A stretch of 37,246 nt of DNA from Promethearchaeota archaeon (lineage in GTDB: Archaea; Asgardarchaeota; Lokiarchaeia; Sigyniarchaeales; SOKP01), in the NCBI GenBank assembly GCA_019894955.1, contig JAGXNQ010000002.1, positions 1-37,246 of the forward strand, read 5' to 3'. The notes below the pieces were generated by a model. It made no database searches and had not been told where the DNA came from. It saw only the letters and a program-made list of their open reading frames with translations. Numbering within the stretch: the stretch's first letter is position 1; every line of letters begins with the position of its first letter. The position numbers and the translations under genes are program-made. Positions 1-7,384 of the stretch are shown piece by piece.

Positions 1-537
1 ATTTATTACAGTACCCATGAAAAATAGAAGAGCTTCTCTTTTTATCAAAAATGGAGCATTCAACCAAGTTTTTGACCCCCAATAAAATGATGCACTACCA
101 ACAAAGAATATGAAAAACGAACCCAACAATTCATATAATCCATTCCAATTTACACTTAAATAACCTCCCTCAAATTCGAATGCAACAACTCCGGGTTGAA
201 ATGCGAGGTAATAATATAATACACCCAAACCAACTGCAACAAGTAAGAAAGGGGAATTATATGTCTCTTTAATCGTATAATTGATCCCAATCGCAAAAAA
301 CACAGCACTAGGAAATAGCATGAGGCCACTAATCCGAGAAAGTAATGAATTCAAGAAAAGATTCGCGATCAAGTCTAATGTAAAGAGCATACCCATAAAA
401 AAGAGACCTAATCTTATGTAAGAGAGGGATTTTATGTTTTTAGTTCTTGGTGTTATGAACATTAACAGTGTAGCTGTTAAAATAAATGTACTAGTGAAAA
501 TTTCAACAATTACATCGGGCGTCCAATTCAATACCAT
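1..537 (-). CDS. Multi-pass membrane protein, C-terminus cut off by window edge
   Basis: An open frame on the minus strand starts at ATG 537 (MVLNWTPDVIV) and runs without a stop to base 1, giving 179 residues. It is strongly hydrophobic: I count about six membrane spans, around residues 8-28, 40-60, 68-86, 97-113, 136-150 and 171 onward, with short polar or basic loops such as TPRTKNIK and KETYNS between them. There is no cleavable signal peptide. The layout resembles the membrane-sensor front ends of archaeal signalling proteins, but no signature residues are visible, so the family is not identified and a cytoplasmic output domain may lie beyond the window. It follows the winged-helix gene on the same strand 32 bases downstream and could be co-transcribed with it. 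Confidence 0.7.
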   Translation of the reverse strand, partial: MVLNWTPDVIVEIFTSTFILTATLLMFITPRTKNIKSLSYIRLGLFFMGMLFTLDLIANLFLNSLLSRISGLMLFPSAVFFAIGINYTIKETYNSPFLLVAVGLGVLYYYLAFQPGVVAFEFEGGYLSVNWNGLYELLGSFFIFFVGSASFYWGSKTWLNAPFLIKREALLFFMGTVIN

Positions 538-569
538 TTTTCCTTACCATTTAATTTAAATTATCTTTT

Positions 570-1529
570 TCATAAATTATTTTTGAATTTATTTAATATA
601 TTACAAACATCTTCTTTTTTATCAGGATTTAAGTAGACTTCCTTACTTGGATCTTCTTCAGAGTAAATTATATCGTAATCAATTAAATTCTTTAGTCTAT
701 AATTGACTTTTCCTCTGTTTTCATCTAATTTTTTAAATATTTCAGTACTTTTTATTGAATTTTGGGTCAGCAATAAGTCTATTATTTTCCTATTTATCTT
801 ATCTCTTAATAGAAAATTAATTATTCCCAATTCAGCTTCTATTTCAATGGGAAGAAACACCGTGTTGTTTCCTACTTTTATCTTTCTGATATAATTAAAT
901 TTCAATAACATCTCTAAATGCCATACTAACTGTCCAGAGCTTCCAAGATTTTCATCTCGCCCGGATACAACCTCGTTCCTTAGAATTGAAAAGTGAGCAC
1001 ATCCGTTGAGACGAATATACTCTAATATATTTTTTCTCAAATAATTCTCAATCACTGTTTCTCTTGAAAATTTGGAACCTTCAAGTAATATGTGGTTATT
1101 GATTAAAAAATGAATGATTGAAATTAGACCATTTCGGGGTATTTTTAAAATCTTTTTTGAAACATTATACAACCTTTCTATAGTGAGGGTCTTATTCTGA
1201 TTCATCATATCTTCCGCTATGGCAATCATACGCTGTACAGACGGATGATCTAAACTTAAAGGTGGAGCCATAATTTTTTCTTTCATGATGTCCCAGAATT
1301 TATTGATCTCGTTCCAAATTACCAGATTTTCATTAATTTCTGAAATATCTTTAAATATCTGTTTCAATTCAGGATGCATTTCTATCAAAAATAAAAATTT
1401 GTTGAAGTCAGTCCTTAAGATTGCTTCTTTAATTATATCCCAAAAATTACTTCCTATTGTAAATCTACTAACTTTAGTATATAGATAGAACCTTAACAAA
1501 TAAAAAGCTATTTCACTTTGAAGTATCAT
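570..1529 (-). CDS. Tandem winged-helix transcriptional regulator
   Basis: A 319-residue protein. Two winged-helix DNA-binding segments are recognisable in its second half. One is near residues 165-228, with a recognition-helix stretch SSGQLVWHLEMLLKFNYIRK followed by a beta wing. The other is near residues 236-300, with STEIFKKLDENRGKVNYRLK and then DYDIIYSEE. The 'xxVxxHLxxLxxxxxI' spacing matches the ArsR/MarR-like helix-turn-helix common in archaeal regulators. Residues 1-160 are helical without a recognised ligand domain. There is no membrane segment. It is followed by the membrane protein at 1-537, a plausible co-regulated partner. The effector and targets are unknown. Confidence 0.7.
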   Translation of the reverse strand: MILQSEIAFYLLRFYLYTKVSRFTIGSNFWDIIKEAILRTDFNKFLFLIEMHPELKQIFKDISEINENLVIWNEINKFWDIMKEKIMAPPLSLDHPSVQRMIAIAEDMMNQNKTLTIERLYNVSKKILKIPRNGLISIIHFLINNHILLEGSKFSRETVIENYLRKNILEYIRLNGCAHFSILRNEVVSGRDENLGSSGQLVWHLEMLLKFNYIRKIKVGNNTVFLPIEIEAELGIINFLLRDKINRKIIDLLLTQNSIKSTEIFKKLDENRGKVNYRLKNLIDYDIIYSEEDPSKEVYLNPDKKEDVCNILNKFKNNL

Positions 1530-1708
1530 TTCCTATCAAACGATCCTGTGTTGAAAGAAAAATATGGATAAATTAAGAATAGGTAAACCATTCTCAATGA
1601 TATCCTTTGTTAGTTTAATTCTCTTTCCTGCCAAGCAAACACTGGATTTCACCCAAATCTCTAACTTATTGTAAAAAAGAATTAATCCATGCTAATTAAG
1701 AAAGAGAG

Positions 1709-1723
1709 ATATATAAATAAATT
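1709..1723. promoter_or_regulatory. Strong TATA-like element, usable in both directions
   Basis: ATATATAAAT on the plus strand is identical to the TATA box of the CYTH gene, and its reverse contains the consensus TTTATATA. Read on the minus strand it would start transcription near 1685. That would leave a leader of about 155 bases, richer in G and C than nearby spacers, before the winged-helix gene at 1529. A plus-strand transcript would run antisense into the methyltransferase gene. Confidence 0.35.
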
Positions 1724-1763
1724 AGGACCAATTTTCTACAAAAATTTCATTTTTAATATCATT

Positions 1764-2669
1764 TCATTTATTTTTTTGAATTAAACATACAAAAAAACCA
1801 ATCGTATCGTGTATGTGAGGATAGAATCTCTGAGAATTTATAAGATCATCTCTAAGCTTTTTATTGAAAACTTCTACCAATCCTTTTATACCATACATTT
1901 TTGGAAGTCTAACAATAGAGAACTCAGAATTTTCTCTTAGCACATCATTTATAACCAATTCGTTTTCTTCTGGTGCTATAGAACATGTACTATATAGTAA
2001 TTGTCCACCAGGATTTAATGAATCTAAACCTGTTGCCAATAACTTTTTTTGAATAATGTTTAATTTATTGATATCTTTCATGGTTTTACTTTTCTTTCTA
2101 CTGGCATCTTGTCTGATTAATCCCTCTCCAGTGCAAGGAGCATCTAATAAAATCTTATTAGCCTTTATATTTAATTTTGATAGGTTTACAGAATCTTCAT
2201 TAATAACTATCGAATTGGAAACTCCCATTCTTCGAAGATTTATTTCTAATGCCGGTATCCTATTTCTATTTCTTTCTATTAAAATTAATTTTCCCTCATT
2301 ATTCATGATTTGAGCTAGATGTGTTGCTTTCCCTCCTGGAGCTGCGCACATATCAATCACGACATCATTTGGATTAGGTTCGAGAATAATTGAAGGTAAC
2401 ATTGGAGCAACACTCTGAATATAATAAAATCCTTGAAGATATTCATGAGTTGATCCCAAATTAAAAGGAGAGTTTTTAATTTTTAATCCTTCTGATATCC
2501 AATCAATTGGTTCTAAATTAAAACCCTTGTTTTCTAATTTCTCCTTTAAGGAATATTTAGTGATTTTAAGGGTGTTTACTCTGATAGAGGGTGTTAGTGG
2601 TTTTTCATTTGCCTTTAATAATTGGATTGATTGATCCTCTCCTAAAAACTGAAAATACCTTTCAATCAT
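1764..2669 (-). CDS. tRNA/rRNA cytosine-C5 methyltransferase (RsmB/NOP2/Sun family)
   Basis: A 301-residue SAM-dependent RNA methyltransferase that makes 5-methylcytosine. The SAM-binding motif DMCAAPGGK is at residues 106-114. The two family cysteines are C179 in DAPCTGEG (motif IV, which helps release product) and C229 in YSTCS (motif VI, the nucleophile that attacks cytosine C6). The N-terminus (MIERYFQFLGEDQ, then PSIRVNTLKI) matches the RNA-recognition region of short archaeal Trm4-like enzymes, and no PUA domain is present. The archaeal tRNA enzyme acting near positions 48-49 is the best comparison, but the substrate cannot be read from sequence. It diverges from the CYTH gene across a 263-base control region. 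Start: ATG at 2669. Confidence 0.9.
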   Translation of the reverse strand: MIERYFQFLGEDQSIQLLKANEKPLTPSIRVNTLKITKYSLKEKLENKGFNLEPIDWISEGLKIKNSPFNLGSTHEYLQGFYYIQSVAPMLPSIILEPNPNDVVIDMCAAPGGKATHLAQIMNNEGKLILIERNRNRIPALEINLRRMGVSNSIVINEDSVNLSKLNIKANKILLDAPCTGEGLIRQDASRKKSKTMKDINKLNIIQKKLLATGLDSLNPGGQLLYSTCSIAPEENELVINDVLRENSEFSIVRLPKMYGIKGLVEVFNKKLRDDLINSQRFYPHIHDTIGFFVCLIQKNK

Positions 2670-2775
2670 GTAGGGTAAATAACCATAATCTTTTGCGAGT
2701 TTAAGGATACAATTATTAAGAGATATTGAAAATCAACTCTAACTCATTAGTAGTGCCTAATCAATTACTGATCTC

Positions 2776-2791
2776 ATTCTTTATAAAGAAT
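2776..2791. promoter_or_regulatory. Perfect 16-bp palindrome with central TTTATAAA
   Basis: ATTCTTTATAAAGAAT is its own reverse complement. It lies in the divergent spacer, 107 bases from the methyltransferase start and 142 from the CYTH start. It could be a symmetric TATA element or an operator. The first fits the minus-strand gene with a leader of about 80 bases. Confidence 0.35.
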
Positions 2792-2858
2792 TATATCTGC
2801 GAATTAAAAATTTTTGGATGATAATTATTAGACTTTTTGGTGTTTATTATTTTTTCTT

Positions 2859-2876
2859 ATGTATACATATATAAAT
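2859..2876 (+). promoter_or_regulatory. TATA promoter of the CYTH gene with adjoining palindrome
   Basis: The TATA element ATATATAAAT (2867-2876) should give a transcript start near 2900, about 30 bases before ATG 2933. A 10-bp palindrome, ATGTATACAT (2859-2868), abuts it on the upstream side, where the BRE lies. No convincing ribosome binding site follows. Confidence 0.6.
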
Positions 2877-2932
2877 TTAGTAACTGATTATATTGAAATT
2901 GAAATATCTAAAAAGATCAATCATATAGAAAA

Positions 2933-3562
2933 ATGTATGAAGTAGAAATTAAAGTCAGAATTCAAGATCTTGAAGAATTAAGAGAGCAAATCCGCTATAA
3001 TGGAGGATCCTATAAAATTAGTCTTCTTCATGAAGATGTTTATTATAACATGCCTAAAGAATTAAGAGATTTCAAGAAAACGGATGAGGCACTTCGGCTT
3101 AGGAAATCTGAAGAATTTGATAAAAATAATAACGATTTTTTCCTCAAATCTAAAAGTTACTTGACCTACAAAGGAAAAAAAATAGATTCTATCACAAAAA
3201 CTCGGGAAGAAATTGAAGTAAAAGTTGATAACATCGATAATATGAAAGCAATCTTGAAAGTGCTTGGTTTCCAAGAGGTTATAATAGTTCAAAAAGAAAG
3301 AGAATTGTTTGAACTTATTTATCAAGATGAGAAAATTGAAATATTATTAGATTATATACCTCTATTAAATCAGTATTTTATGGAATTAGAGATGGTTGTT
3401 TCCTTACCTCAAAATATTGATGAAGCTCAAGGTATTTTATTCAAACTTTTAAAAATCTTCAATATTGAAAAAGACGAATCTATTAGAAAATCATATCTTG
3501 AATTGATCATCGAAAATCAAAAAATAAGACAAAAAAAGAGTGAAAAGTTAGAAAAAGAATAA
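2933..3562 (+). CDS. CYTH-domain phosphohydrolase/cyclase (CyaB/ThTPase class)
   Basis: A 209-residue CYTH (triphosphate tunnel metalloenzyme) protein. The defining ExExK motif is at the N-terminus as E3-V-E5-I-K7. Further tunnel residues are in place: R55/R57 in ALRLRK, R91-E92-E93, K121/R123 in KEREL, E136 and D140 in KIEILLDY, and E151/E153 in MELEM. Family members hydrolyse triphosphates such as thiamine triphosphate or tripolyphosphate, and some make cAMP (class IV adenylate cyclase). Archaeal members are usually annotated CyaB, but most archaeal activities are unproven. The last ~30 residues are a charged helix rich in lysine. The gene has its own TATA promoter and converges on the small unknown gene 4 bases beyond its stop. 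Confidence 0.85.
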   Translation: MYEVEIKVRIQDLEELREQIRYNGGSYKISLLHEDVYYNMPKELRDFKKTDEALRLRKSEEFDKNNNDFFLKSKSYLTYKGKKIDSITKTREEIEVKVDNIDNMKAILKVLGFQEVIIVQKERELFELIYQDEKIEILLDYIPLLNQYFMELEMVVSLPQNIDEAQGILFKLLKIFNIEKDESIRKSYLELIIENQKIRQKKSEKLEKE

Positions 3563-3566
3563 AACG

Positions 3567-3782
3567 CTATGAATAACCCCTATTTTCAATGGCTTGATCA
3601 TTTAGCAATTCCTCAATCAATTCCAATTCTTTATCTAATTCTTCTTTGCATGTTTTTATATTAAAATTTTTATAAATGAGTTGAACTTGGTCTTTCTGTA
3701 TTAAATTAATCTTACTACAAAGCTTTTGGACGAGATCTAGATATTCATAATAATCCGAACCATATCTAACTTGAGTGGCCAT
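3567..3782 (-). CDS. Small helical protein of unknown function
   Basis: A 71-residue, charged, mostly helical protein (MATQVRYGSDYYEYLD, then KEELDKELELIEELLND) with no recognised domain, signal or membrane segment. It has two cysteines, in LCSKI and TCKEE. Support for it being real: an ATG preceded by GAGTGAGGAAA on the minus strand, coding-like composition, and tight tail-to-tail packing with the CYTH gene (4 bases between stops). It lies upstream of the start-distal end of no other gene on its strand, so it is probably monocistronic. The two-helix hairpin shape suggests a small adaptor, but this is only an impression. Confidence 0.55.
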   Translation of the reverse strand: MATQVRYGSDYYEYLDLVQKLCSKINLIQKDQVQLIYKNFNIKTCKEELDKELELIEELLNDQAIENRGYS

Positions 3783-3909
3783 TTTTTTTTCCTCACTCTT
3801 TTATTTATTTTGTTTAATTAAATAATAAAAGAGTCACCTAATAAAAGAATTGGAGTCCAGTATTATGTCTATAGATATTAAATAGAATAAGAAATAATTT
3901 GAAAATTCA

Positions 3910-5400
3910 TTAAATTTCGATTTTTACTTCTCCTAAAATTTGCCCACTTACTTTTTTCTTTTTAGAGGGTAATATGTTCTGAAGATCAATTAGGGTCTTG
4001 GAAAATTTAGAACCTCTATCTAATCTTCCAAATGAGTTTTGTTTTTCTTTAGAAAATAACTGAAAATCAAAATTCATGAGATTTTTGGCTTGCTCGTTTT
4101 TAAATTGCATTAACCAAGAAAACTCGTCAAGATGCAATGATATTTCATCTAAGAGAGAAATTTTCTTTAATTCCATGGTAAAGTACGTGTCCCTAACTTG
4201 CACTGGTATAGGACGCCCCCATTCTTGGAGTTCATCAATTAACATCAGAAAAAAAGTAAGCGGTTGAGTGTCAAAATTATGATCTGGTAATTTGTCCTTA
4301 AAATTATGTAAGGCTATTGATTTTGCAGCAAAGATATACCCTTGATATTCATCATTCGATCTGATCTCTTCGGGAGTACCAAGACCTTTCAATAAAGATA
4401 ATGCTGAAAGAACTCCATGATCTAAATTAAAAGTTGGAGTATATTTATATTCTGGGTGTCCAGAACTTTGTTGTAAATAGGTATTTGGTAATTGAGATTT
4501 CAATACTGGATTGAGAATTCCTGATCCTTTTCTTATCAGAGTCTTCGCTTCCATAGAAAGACCTTCTTCGATAATCTTTAGATATTCTACTTGATTTGAT
4601 TTCCATGATAAGTTTATTTCAAAAGGAATAAAATCTAAATCTAATGAAGGATAACATTTCAGAAGTTGATTTAGCAAAGAAAAATTAACTGCTGTTGACA
4701 TCTTTCCCAATGGGTATCCAATGTCATGCAATAAGCTCGTGATCCACCATATTTTCTCTTTCAACTGCTTTTCATCTACTTCTAATAATTCAGAGATGAT
4801 CCCTGACATTTTACCTTGTCCGATATCTTGCTCTAATAGAAAATCCCCCAAAACTGAAACTCTGAGAGTATGTTCCGTATGATCTCTATAATATTTTTGT
4901 ACGCTTGTACTATACAGGAAAGCTTCGAGGTCTGGTAATGATTTTATCAGATATAGCAATCCTTCGTTATCAATTCCTCTCTCTTTAGAAACATCGAGCA
5001 ACGCAGAAGATAAAGTTCTTCTTTTACCCGTTATAAAATCTAAATCAAGGTCAAAATCAGCTCCAATTTCTTCTAATTCAGGTTGAGATTGTTGCATTTC
5101 TTTTTCAAGAAGTTTAGTAACCCATTTTGCAGTTTTTCCTGCAATTTTGGCTCCAAATGATCCATTATCTAAATTAGCTAATTTTTTTTTGGCATCTGCT
5201 AACTGAACTTTAGCTTGTACAATTTCATCTTCAGTATTCTTAAGTTCACTAAGTCCCATCAGAGATGTATCAATCCCATCAATAGCTTTTTCAACTGTTT
5301 TAAATAATCCGGTCATCCAATTACTAAAACTTGAACTTTGAGAAGATATTCTGTCCATTATCCATTTATCGTTGATTATATGATCTAGCAAATTTATCAA
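3910..5400 (-). CDS. HD-domain metal-dependent phosphohydrolase with coiled-coil N-terminus
   Basis: A 496-residue protein. The HD signature is spread over the middle: H174 and H177 in YRDHTEHTLRV, H225-D226 in SLLHDIGYPLGK, H328 in NLDHG, H365 in ALHN, and D389 in LIDELQEWGRP. This is the metal-ligand pattern of HD phosphohydrolases, which typically cleave nucleotides or cyclic dinucleotides. Residues about 40-80 form a predicted coiled coil (SELKNTEDEIVQAKVQLADA), and residues 400-496 form an unassigned C-terminal domain. No membrane segment. The frame opens with TTG at 5400; the first ATG is at residue 15 (5358), so the exact start is uncertain. It diverges from the membrane-protein gene at 5533. 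The substrate is unknown. Confidence 0.75.
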   Translation of the reverse strand: MINLLDHIINDKWIMDRISSQSSSFSNWMTGLFKTVEKAIDGIDTSLMGLSELKNTEDEIVQAKVQLADAKKKLANLDNGSFGAKIAGKTAKWVTKLLEKEMQQSQPELEEIGADFDLDLDFITGKRRTLSSALLDVSKERGIDNEGLLYLIKSLPDLEAFLYSTSVQKYYRDHTEHTLRVSVLGDFLLEQDIGQGKMSGIISELLEVDEKQLKEKIWWITSLLHDIGYPLGKMSTAVNFSLLNQLLKCYPSLDLDFIPFEINLSWKSNQVEYLKIIEEGLSMEAKTLIRKGSGILNPVLKSQLPNTYLQQSSGHPEYKYTPTFNLDHGVLSALSLLKGLGTPEEIRSNDEYQGYIFAAKSIALHNFKDKLPDHNFDTQPLTFFLMLIDELQEWGRPIPVQVRDTYFTMELKKISLLDEISLHLDEFSWLMQFKNEQAKNLMNFDFQLFSKEKQNSFGRLDRGSKFSKTLIDLQNILPSKKKKVSGQILGEVKIEI

Positions 5401-5532
5401 ACACTGACTTTTACAATTAATTAGATTAGTTTCTTAAAGAATATAATACTTTTTCAGTATTTACGATTAATTTTTTCTTGTTATCAGCAAAGAATAAGAT
5501 TTAAAAAAGATTCGCTGTTTTGAATAAGTAAT

Positions 5533-6096
5533 TTGATTGATTTTCTTACAAGTAATTTTTACTGGATAGACTTTACCATTGCGGTATTTATTTTTGTAAT
5601 AGTAGTCCTATTGTATAAATTTAAAAAGATTGACAAGTATTTTTGGTACTTATATTGGTTGGGTGTCTTGATAGGATTAACTTGGGAACTCCCAATGTCA
5701 ATTGCAAATGAAATAGGAATCTATCCCCCAGCACATTTCATTGTTCCATTACCAACTCATTTCTCAGTTATAGTAATAACTCACAGTCTTTGGGATGGGG
5801 GATTATTTTTATTTGGGGTGTGGCTAGTCTTGATAGTGTGTAAGAAGTCACAATTTGAGAAATTTAGTTATCGAGAATTAATAGTGATGCTAATCTGGGG
5901 TCAATTATCCGAATTATCCGTGGAACTAATAAGTACGTTTAGTAATGCTTGGGAATTTATTAAATATTGGTGGAATCCTGTCTTGTTTGTATTCAACGGA
6001 CATAATATTACGTTATTACCACAATTAATATGGTTATTTGCTCCAATAGTATTTTACATTATAGCTATAAAAATTAAGAGAAGAGTCGCTCATTAG
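5533..6096 (+). CDS. Small integral membrane protein, unknown family
   Basis: A 187-residue protein with about five hydrophobic spans (near residues 10-29, 38-56, 72-104, 112-130 and 157-180), a basic C-terminus (KIKRRVAH) and no signal peptide. The loop PPAHFIVPLPTHFSV contributes conserved-looking prolines and histidines near the membrane, possibly a metal or haem site, though nothing proves it. The first usable codon is TTG at 5533. An in-frame TGA lies at 5521 and the first ATG is only at residue 55, inside the second span, so TTG is preferred. A TATA-like ATTTAAAAAAG at 5499-5509 would give a nearly leaderless message. No function can be assigned. Confidence 0.6.
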   Translation: MIDFLTSNFYWIDFTIAVFIFVIVVLLYKFKKIDKYFWYLYWLGVLIGLTWELPMSIANEIGIYPPAHFIVPLPTHFSVIVITHSLWDGGLFLFGVWLVLIVCKKSQFEKFSYRELIVMLIWGQLSELSVELISTFSNAWEFIKYWWNPVLFVFNGHNITLLPQLIWLFAPIVFYIIAIKIKRRVAH

Positions 6097-6155
6097 AACA
6101 AAAGTTATATTTTACTATCGAAATAGTTTTAATTCTTTTCATATTCAGTCTTATT

Positions 6156-7019
6156 ATGAAGTTCTCAAAACCAATAACAGATATTATTAGGGAACGCACG
6201 TCATGGAGAACCTATTATCCAGAATTACTTAAAGAAGACATCAAGGCTGATATAAAGAAAATACTGGAACAAGGTAACCTCATTAGTCCCTTTAGTTCAA
6301 AAACGGGAAATTGCCGATTTGAGCTAGTAAGCGTCCTTGAATTTGATCCGAATGAACAAAAAAAACTTGGAACCTATGGAATGATATCCGGCGTACAAGA
6401 ATTTATTGTTGGTGCATCAGAAAAATCAAAATATAACAAACTCAATTTTGGATTTTTAATGGAATTAATCATCCTTAAAGCAACAGACTTGGGGCTAGGT
6501 ACTTGCTGGCTTGGTGGAACGTTCAATCGAACAATTTTTTCCAAGAAAGTAAATTGTACAACAGAAGAGATTATTCCTGCAATCACACCAATTGGATACC
6601 CTGCAAAAAGAAGATCTCGAGAAAAAATTATCCGTAGTATGATTAAAGCAAAGAAAAGAAAACCTTGGGAGGAAATATTTTTCAATGCCAATTTTCAAAA
6701 TCCTCTATCCAATGATAATCTGAACGAATATTCAACAGTTTTAGAAATGGTTCGCTTAGGGCCCTCTGCGGGAAATGGGCAGCCTTGGAGAATTCTAAAA
6801 GAAGAAAATAAAAATACATTTCATTTTTATGTTGAAAATCCAAAAGGGAAGTTAGCCGCGAGTTATAGACCATTTGTTAAACTTGATATGGGGATAGCAG
6901 CATGCCATTTTGATTTAACTGCCAAAGAATATGGTTTAAAAGGAGGATGGCATTTTACTAATCCAGATATTCCATTACAGGAAAATTTAGAGTATATCAC
7001 TTCTTGGAAGAGTGAATAA
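6156..7019 (+). CDS. Nitroreductase-family flavoprotein (TM1586-like)
   Basis: A 287-residue protein of the putative TM-nitroreductase type, in which two nitroreductase-like halves lie in one chain. The N-terminal half starts IRERTSWRTYYPE, the usual FMN-phosphate region, and contains the stretch LGLGTCWLGGTF. The C-terminal half carries GPSAGNGQPWR at residues 202-212, a near-perfect copy of the APSAGNxQPW motif. Such proteins bind FMN and reduce nitro groups, quinones or other small electrophiles with NAD(P)H; the natural substrate is unknown. It is soluble, with ATG at 6156. It lies 60 bases after the membrane-protein gene and may be read with it, and it converges on the 104-residue gene 5 bases past its stop. 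Confidence 0.8.
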   Translation: MKFSKPITDIIRERTSWRTYYPELLKEDIKADIKKILEQGNLISPFSSKTGNCRFELVSVLEFDPNEQKKLGTYGMISGVQEFIVGASEKSKYNKLNFGFLMELIILKATDLGLGTCWLGGTFNRTIFSKKVNCTTEEIIPAITPIGYPAKRRSREKIIRSMIKAKKRKPWEEIFFNANFQNPLSNDNLNEYSTVLEMVRLGPSAGNGQPWRILKEENKNTFHFYVENPKGKLAASYRPFVKLDMGIAACHFDLTAKEYGLKGGWHFTNPDIPLQENLEYITSWKSE

Positions 7020-7024
7020 AATTT

Positions 7025-7339
7025 TTATTCTTTTTCTTTTTTCAAATCTATAAAATCACCATCCATGATCCGTGCGAGATAACGACTTCCCTTTAGAATC
7101 CACATGATTTGGTGCCCTTGCCTTGCTTTTTTTCCCCATTCTGATTTTTTATTATGATTCTGTTGGATGAATCTGTATCCAGAGAAATCAACGTATTTAA
7201 TCCCGCTCGAGAATCTCTGAATAGAATATTCAATTTCATCAATTATTATGTTTTTCTTCTTATTGAAGATTGCGTTATATATTTTCAGACCAATAGATTT
7301 AATATCACTAACGTTAAATTCATTCAATTGAATTCCCAT
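7025..7339 (-). CDS. Conserved-looking 104-residue protein, unknown function
   Basis: MGIQLNEFNVSDIKSIGLKI opens a 104-residue protein of mixed alpha/beta character, with an aromatic core segment (GIKYVDFSGYRFIQQN) and a very basic middle (KKSEWGKKARQ) ahead of HQIMWILKGSRYLARIMDG. No domain, cysteines or membrane span are seen. The amino-acid composition is that of a folded protein, and the frame fills the gap between the nitroreductase and LigA exactly. Its start lies 45 bases beyond the LigA stop, so it may be carried on the ligA transcript in reverse order, but the genes run the same way: LigA first, then this gene. The basic patch would suit nucleic-acid binding, which is a guess. Confidence 0.55.
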   Translation of the reverse strand: MGIQLNEFNVSDIKSIGLKIYNAIFNKKKNIIIDEIEYSIQRFSSGIKYVDFSGYRFIQQNHNKKSEWGKKARQGHQIMWILKGSRYLARIMDGDFIDLKKEKE

Positions 7340-7384
7340 ATATTTATAGTAGATTAAATATGTTAATCATGATTTTTAAATCTG

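Noticed and set aside
467-485. TTAACAG/CTGTTAA dyad resembling the glgP operator arms
   Set aside because: It lies inside the coding region of the partial membrane protein with a different spacer, so it is best explained by chance.
1564-1674. 36-codon plus-strand ORF in the spacer before the winged-helix gene
   Set aside because: No ribosome site, no recognisable composition of a folded protein, and it lies antisense to the likely leader of the winged-helix gene.
2815-2887. Possible box C/D guide RNA (GATGATAA ... CTGA) before the CYTH gene
   Set aside because: The C box deviates from RUGAUGA, spacing to the CTGA is too long for a typical archaeal guide, and the second half overlaps the TATA promoter.
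5445-5461. AATACT-TTTTC-AGTATT hairpin between the HD and membrane-protein genes
   Set aside because: Only six base pairs of mostly AT, with no clear relation to a start codon or TATA box.
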